This document shows positions 61,162-64,000 of a DNA stretch of 64,000 nt, one piece after another (the stretch's first letter is position 1; each line of letters begins with the position of its first letter). The notes below the pieces were generated by a model. It was not told the DNA's origin, did no database searches, and worked only from the letters and a program-made list of their open reading frames with translations. Position numbers and translations under genes: made by a program. Source of the DNA: Pseudomonadota bacterium (GTDB lineage Bacteria > Pseudomonadota > Gammaproteobacteria > Burkholderiales > Sulfuriferulaceae); the NCBI GenBank assembly GCA_021786845.1, contig JAJYMO010000049.1:1-64000 (forward strand). The letters are read 5' to 3'.

Positions 61162-61183
61162 CCCCAGGTCAATTGACCTGGGG
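61162..61183. promoter_or_regulatory. 22-bp perfect palindrome before lpxH
   Basis: CCCCAGGTCAATTGACCTGGGG is a perfect palindrome; as RNA it gives a 9-bp stem with an AATT loop. It lies 20 bp before the preferred lpxH ATG and 5 bp before an earlier in-frame ATG. A second inverted repeat, GAAGGGGCA with TGCCCCTTC, spans 61079-61149. There is no T-run, so it is not an obvious terminator. Confidence 0.6.
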
Positions 61184-61202
61184 CCTTATGAATGAGCCGC
61201 TC

Positions 61203-61937
61203 ATGTCACACAGCTTGCTGATTTCAGATTTACATTTAAATAATCAGGAAGCCGGATTAACCCGATTATTTGAGCATTTTCTCACCCATATTGCGCCGAA
61301 TGCCGAAGCGCTTTACATCTTGGGCGATTTGTTTGAATACTGGCTGGGAGATGACACGCTGGATTTGCCCTTGCACCAGCAAGTATGTTGTGCCTTGCGC
61401 CAACTCAGCGACTCTGGTGTGAAGTTGTTCTTCCTGCACGGTAACAGGGATTTTTTGCTTGGCGCGCGTTTTGCTGAAACCTGTGGTGCCAGCTTTTTGC
61501 CCGACCCCAATTTAATCAATCTTCACGGCGCAACCAGTTTACTGATGCATGGGGACACCCTGTGCACCGATGATGTGGATTATCAAGCTTTTCGCCAGCA
61601 GGTGCACCAACCGGCCTGGCAGCAACAGTTCCTTGCGCAAACGCTATCGACACGGGTGGCCCTGGCGCAAACGGCGCGCGAACAAAGCACCGCGGCAAAA
61701 CTGAACAAATCGGCCAGCATTATGGATGTAAACCCGGATGCTGTGATCAATATCTTTCGGCAATATGGCTATCCGCGTCTGATCCACGGTCACACGCATC
61801 GACCTGCCCACCACCGCCTGACGGTGGATGGGCACGCATGTGAGCGTTGGGTGTTACATGATTGGCATGGTACTCAGGGCGGCTATTTGCGTTGTGATGA
61901 GCAGGGTTGCCAACTCATCGCATTGCATACACCCTAA
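61203..61937 (+). CDS. lpxH: UDP-2,3-diacylglucosamine diphosphatase LpxH
   Basis: A peripheral membrane metallophosphoesterase that makes lipid X in lipid A synthesis. It has 244 residues from ATG 61203 (MSHSLLISDLHLN). The dimanganese motifs are SDLHLN, GDLFEYWLGDD, LHGNRDFLLG, LMHGDTLCTDD and HGHTHRPAHH. ATG 61188 is an alternative start, placing the palindrome immediately upstream. It overlaps convergent metZ by 4 bp. Confidence 0.95.
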   Translation: MSHSLLISDLHLNNQEAGLTRLFEHFLTHIAPNAEALYILGDLFEYWLGDDTLDLPLHQQVCCALRQLSDSGVKLFFLHGNRDFLLGARFAETCGASFLPDPNLINLHGATSLLMHGDTLCTDDVDYQAFRQQVHQPAWQQQFLAQTLSTRVALAQTAREQSTAAKLNKSASIMDVNPDAVINIFRQYGYPRLIHGHTHRPAHHRLTVDGHACERWVLHDWHGTQGGYLRCDEQGCQLIALHTP

Positions 61938-63145
61938 CTGATATTCAGACCTCTTTCCAAATCCTGACGAATATCCCGTACAGATTCCAGACCAACCGCC
62001 AGGCGCAATAAACCTTCACCCACGCCTGCTTCGGCCCGCTGTTCAGCACTCAAGCGGCCATGCGTGGTCGTGGCGGGATGGGTGATCGTGGTTTTGGTAT
62101 CGCCCAAGTTGGCCGTAATGGAAACAAGACGGGTGGCATCGATCACTCGCCAGGCGGTTTCTCGTCCGCCGCGTACCGAAAAAGCAATGATAGCACCCCC
62201 AGCGGACTGTTGTGCGGCCGCCAACGCATGCTGTGGATGCGACGTCAAACCGGGATACCACACTTGCTCAATCAGTGGGTGGGATGCCAACCACTGCGCC
62301 AACACCAGGGCGTTCGCTGAATGAGCAGCCATGCGTAAAGCGAGCGTTTCCATGCCTTTCAGCAGGACCCAAGCGTTGAATGGACTTAAAGCAGGTCCGG
62401 CAGTACGCAAAAAACTGTGTATGGGATCAAGTAATTTGGCATTGCCAAGCACCGCGCCGCCCAGCACACGGCCTTGCCCATCCAGATATTTGGTGGCCGA
62501 GTGCACCACGATGTCTGCACCCAACCTGAGTGGCCGTTGCAAAGCTGGAGAACAAAAACTGTTGTCCACCACCAGCCGGATATTCGCATCGCGTGCCAAC
62601 GCGGACAAGGCCATGATGTCACTGATTTCGGTTAACGGGTTGGACGGTGACTCAACAAAAAACAGGCGCGTATTGGTCTGTATTGCTGCGTGCCATTGGG
62701 CAACATCCACCGCTGAAACAAAGCTGATTGTGACACCAAAACGGGCAATGACGTTGGTCAGCAATTGCATCGTCGAGCCAAAGAGTGAACGCGAAGCGAC
62801 CACATGATCGCCCGCAGACAACAAACCCATCAGCGTTGCCAAAATGGCCGACATACCTGATGCAGTGGCCAAACAGCGTTCCGCCCCTTCTAACGCAGCC
62901 AGACGTTCTTCAAACATGGTTACGGTAGGGTTATTGACCCGCGAGTAAATATACCCGCCTGGTGCACCAGCAAAGCGATCAGCGGCCTCTTGTGCGTTGG
63001 CAAACACAAAGCTGGATGTCAAAAACAGCGCCTCACTGTGTTCATTGAAACCACTGCGGGAAATCCCCGCCCGCACCGCCAGTGTTTCCATGTCGTAATC
63101 GGGCAGATTACGCTCTTCAACGAAATTGTTGATGTTTTTTGTCAT
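61934..63145 (-). CDS. metZ: O-succinylhomoserine sulfhydrylase MetZ
   Basis: A PLP enzyme that makes homocysteine directly from O-succinylhomoserine and sulfide. It has 403 residues from ATG 63145, with AGGA upstream. The PLP lysine lies in DIVVHSATKYLDGQGRVLGG. EALFLTSSFVFANAQEAADRFAG and the C-terminal LGDTKTTITHPATTTHGRLSAEQRAEAGVGEGLLRLAVGLES block fit MetZ better than MetB. Direct sulfhydrylation suits a sulfur-rich metabolism. Confidence 0.93.
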   Translation of the reverse strand: MTKNINNFVEERNLPDYDMETLAVRAGISRSGFNEHSEALFLTSSFVFANAQEAADRFAGAPGGYIYSRVNNPTVTMFEERLAALEGAERCLATASGMSAILATLMGLLSAGDHVVASRSLFGSTMQLLTNVIARFGVTISFVSAVDVAQWHAAIQTNTRLFFVESPSNPLTEISDIMALSALARDANIRLVVDNSFCSPALQRPLRLGADIVVHSATKYLDGQGRVLGGAVLGNAKLLDPIHSFLRTAGPALSPFNAWVLLKGMETLALRMAAHSANALVLAQWLASHPLIEQVWYPGLTSHPQHALAAAQQSAGGAIIAFSVRGGRETAWRVIDATRLVSITANLGDTKTTITHPATTTHGRLSAEQRAEAGVGEGLLRLAVGLESVRDIRQDLERGLNIS

Positions 63146-63224
63146 GCTCGTTCCTTGCTGTTCCAATTTTTTGCGATGAGGTTGCAACGTGACATCTGAC
63201 CCGCTCTGGCCAGAATACCAGGAA

Positions 63225-63266
63225 GCCTGCCGGACTGAAAAGAATCCAGCTGCAAGTCCGGCAGGC
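63225..63266 (-). terminator. Candidate terminator of the response-regulator gene
   Basis: GCCTGCCGGACT and AGTCCGGCAGGC form a perfect 12-bp stem with an 18-nt loop, 3 bp after the stop codon on the minus strand. Only a short T tract (TTCC) follows, so termination efficiency is uncertain. Confidence 0.6.
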
Positions 63267-63268
63267 CC

Positions 63269-63955
63269 CTAAGGCTTTACTTTTCCGGGGAATTTTGGCA
63301 CCGGCACACCCAGTTGCTTCAATTTTCGATAAAGATGGGTGCGCTCAAGACCTGCCAATTCAGCGGCTCGATGGACGTTCCCCCCTGTTTGCGCAATCAG
63401 GCGCGCGAAGTATTGTCGCTCAAACAAATCTCGCGCCTCACGTAAAGGCAAATCAATGGTCGCACCCAAGGACACCCCCGACGCGTCCATGATTGCAGTT
63501 TCCGAAAGGGCAGAGGCAAGGTACTTGTGATCAGGGTTAAGTGCTCTGACCAGGTGTTCTGGTTGATGCAACATAACAGGATGTGCCTGAGCATGTTGTA
63601 AGCATTTACTCACACTCTCAAGCAGTTTTTTCAAAGCAATGGGTTTTTCCAAAAACCCCACCGCACCGATTTTGACTGCCTCAACTGCCGTATCAATTGT
63701 GCCATGTCCAGACATCATCAGCACTGGCATGGTTAATTGGCCACCGTCTTTCCATTCCTTGAGCAAGCTGATGCCATCCATGTCCGGCATCCAGATGTCA
63801 AGCAATACCAGGCGCGGACGTAACTGGTGCTGTATTGCCCTCGCCTGGATTGCACCGTCTGCCGACACAACCTCATACCCTTCGTCCATTAAAATTTCGG
63901 ACAACAGCTCGCGGATACCAATTTCATCGTCAACAATCAAAATTTCTTGGGCCAT
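63269..63955 (-). CDS. NtrX-like response regulator without AAA+ domain
   Basis: A 228-residue DNA-binding response regulator. The receiver domain (1-120) opens ILIVDDEIGIRELLSEIL, has phospho-acceptor Asp53 in LVLLDIWMPDMDG and the signature lysine in FLEKPIALKKL, all very similar to NtrX. A linker of about 60 residues replaces the usual sigma-54 AAA+ domain. A Fis-type helix-turn-helix ends the protein (GGNVHRAAELAGLERTHLYRKLKQLG). It therefore cannot activate sigma-54 promoters by ATP hydrolysis. The partner kinase probably lies just past the window edge. Confidence 0.88.
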   Translation of the reverse strand: MAQEILIVDDEIGIRELLSEILMDEGYEVVSADGAIQARAIQHQLRPRLVLLDIWMPDMDGISLLKEWKDGGQLTMPVLMMSGHGTIDTAVEAVKIGAVGFLEKPIALKKLLESVSKCLQHAQAHPVMLHQPEHLVRALNPDHKYLASALSETAIMDASGVSLGATIDLPLREARDLFERQYFARLIAQTGGNVHRAAELAGLERTHLYRKLKQLGVPVPKFPGKVKP

Positions 63956-63967
63956 TGCGTCACCTGC

Positions 63968-64000
63968 TTATTGATTAACTTGCCAACCCATCATCCACCA
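63968..64000 (-). CDS. Possible C-terminal tail of an upstream gene (partial)
   Basis: On the minus strand one frame is open from the window edge to a TAA at 63968-63970, giving a tail ending GWQVNQ. It is 12 bp from the response-regulator start, as expected if an NtrY-like sensor kinase gene sits upstream in the same operon. Ten codons are too few for identification. Confidence 0.3.
   Translation of the reverse strand, partial: WWMMGWQVNQ

Overview
The window looks like a chromosome segment of a betaproteobacterium, probably a chemolithotroph of the Nitrosomonadales/Ferrovales type. The reasons are a complete division and cell-wall cluster with the order murC-murB-ddl-ftsQ-ftsA-ftsZ-lpxC, a DciA-type gene and secA next to it, a DUF2863 gene, the rimP-nusA-infB-rbfA-truB block, and a small sox locus. 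GC content looks balanced (about half). I cannot name the genus. I see no insertion sequence, prophage or CRISPR array.

Layout. 1-6.3 kb: a giant ChpA/PilL-type hybrid chemosensory kinase for type IV pili. 6.5-11.2 kb: uppP, thiC with a TPP riboswitch, a Pcm-family methyltransferase and a Nudix hydrolase. 11.4-18.0 kb: truB-rbfA-infB-nusA-rimP on the minus strand, with two copies of a new-looking repeat flanking infB. 18.1-18.5 kb: tRNA-Leu, tRNA-Cys and tRNA-Gly. 18.6-22.4 kb: a frameshifted DUF1640 gene, folB, xerD, ogt and an unrecognised periplasmic repeat protein. 22.4-25.8 kb: proA-nadD-rsfS-rlmH-maf.

25.9-33.0 kb is the most interesting part. A minus-strand operon (periplasmic DsrE-like protein, soxY, soxZ, soxB, second DsrE-like protein) faces a plus-strand ECF sigma factor and a membrane anti-sigma factor. 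The periplasmic part of the anti-sigma factor is itself a DsrE-like domain with the family cysteine. Two back-to-back promoter-like elements with identical -35 (GGAATAA) and -10 (CGTCTTA) boxes point one toward each operon. I read this as a candidate sulfur-responsive sigma/anti-sigma circuit in which a sulfur-carrier fold has become the sensor. A porin follows downstream.

33.1-38.6 kb: DUF2863, secA, dciA-like and lpxC. 38.7-56.1 kb: the full dcw cluster from ftsZ back to mraZ on the minus strand, with a clear sigma-70 promoter and four GTGG repeats at exact 10-bp spacing, matching a MraZ operator. 56.5-64 kb: a small lipoprotein with a TTG start, an RNA methyltransferase, a MarC-family protein, cysS, a TPR protein, ppiB, lpxH, metZ and an NtrX-like response regulator lacking the AAA+ domain.
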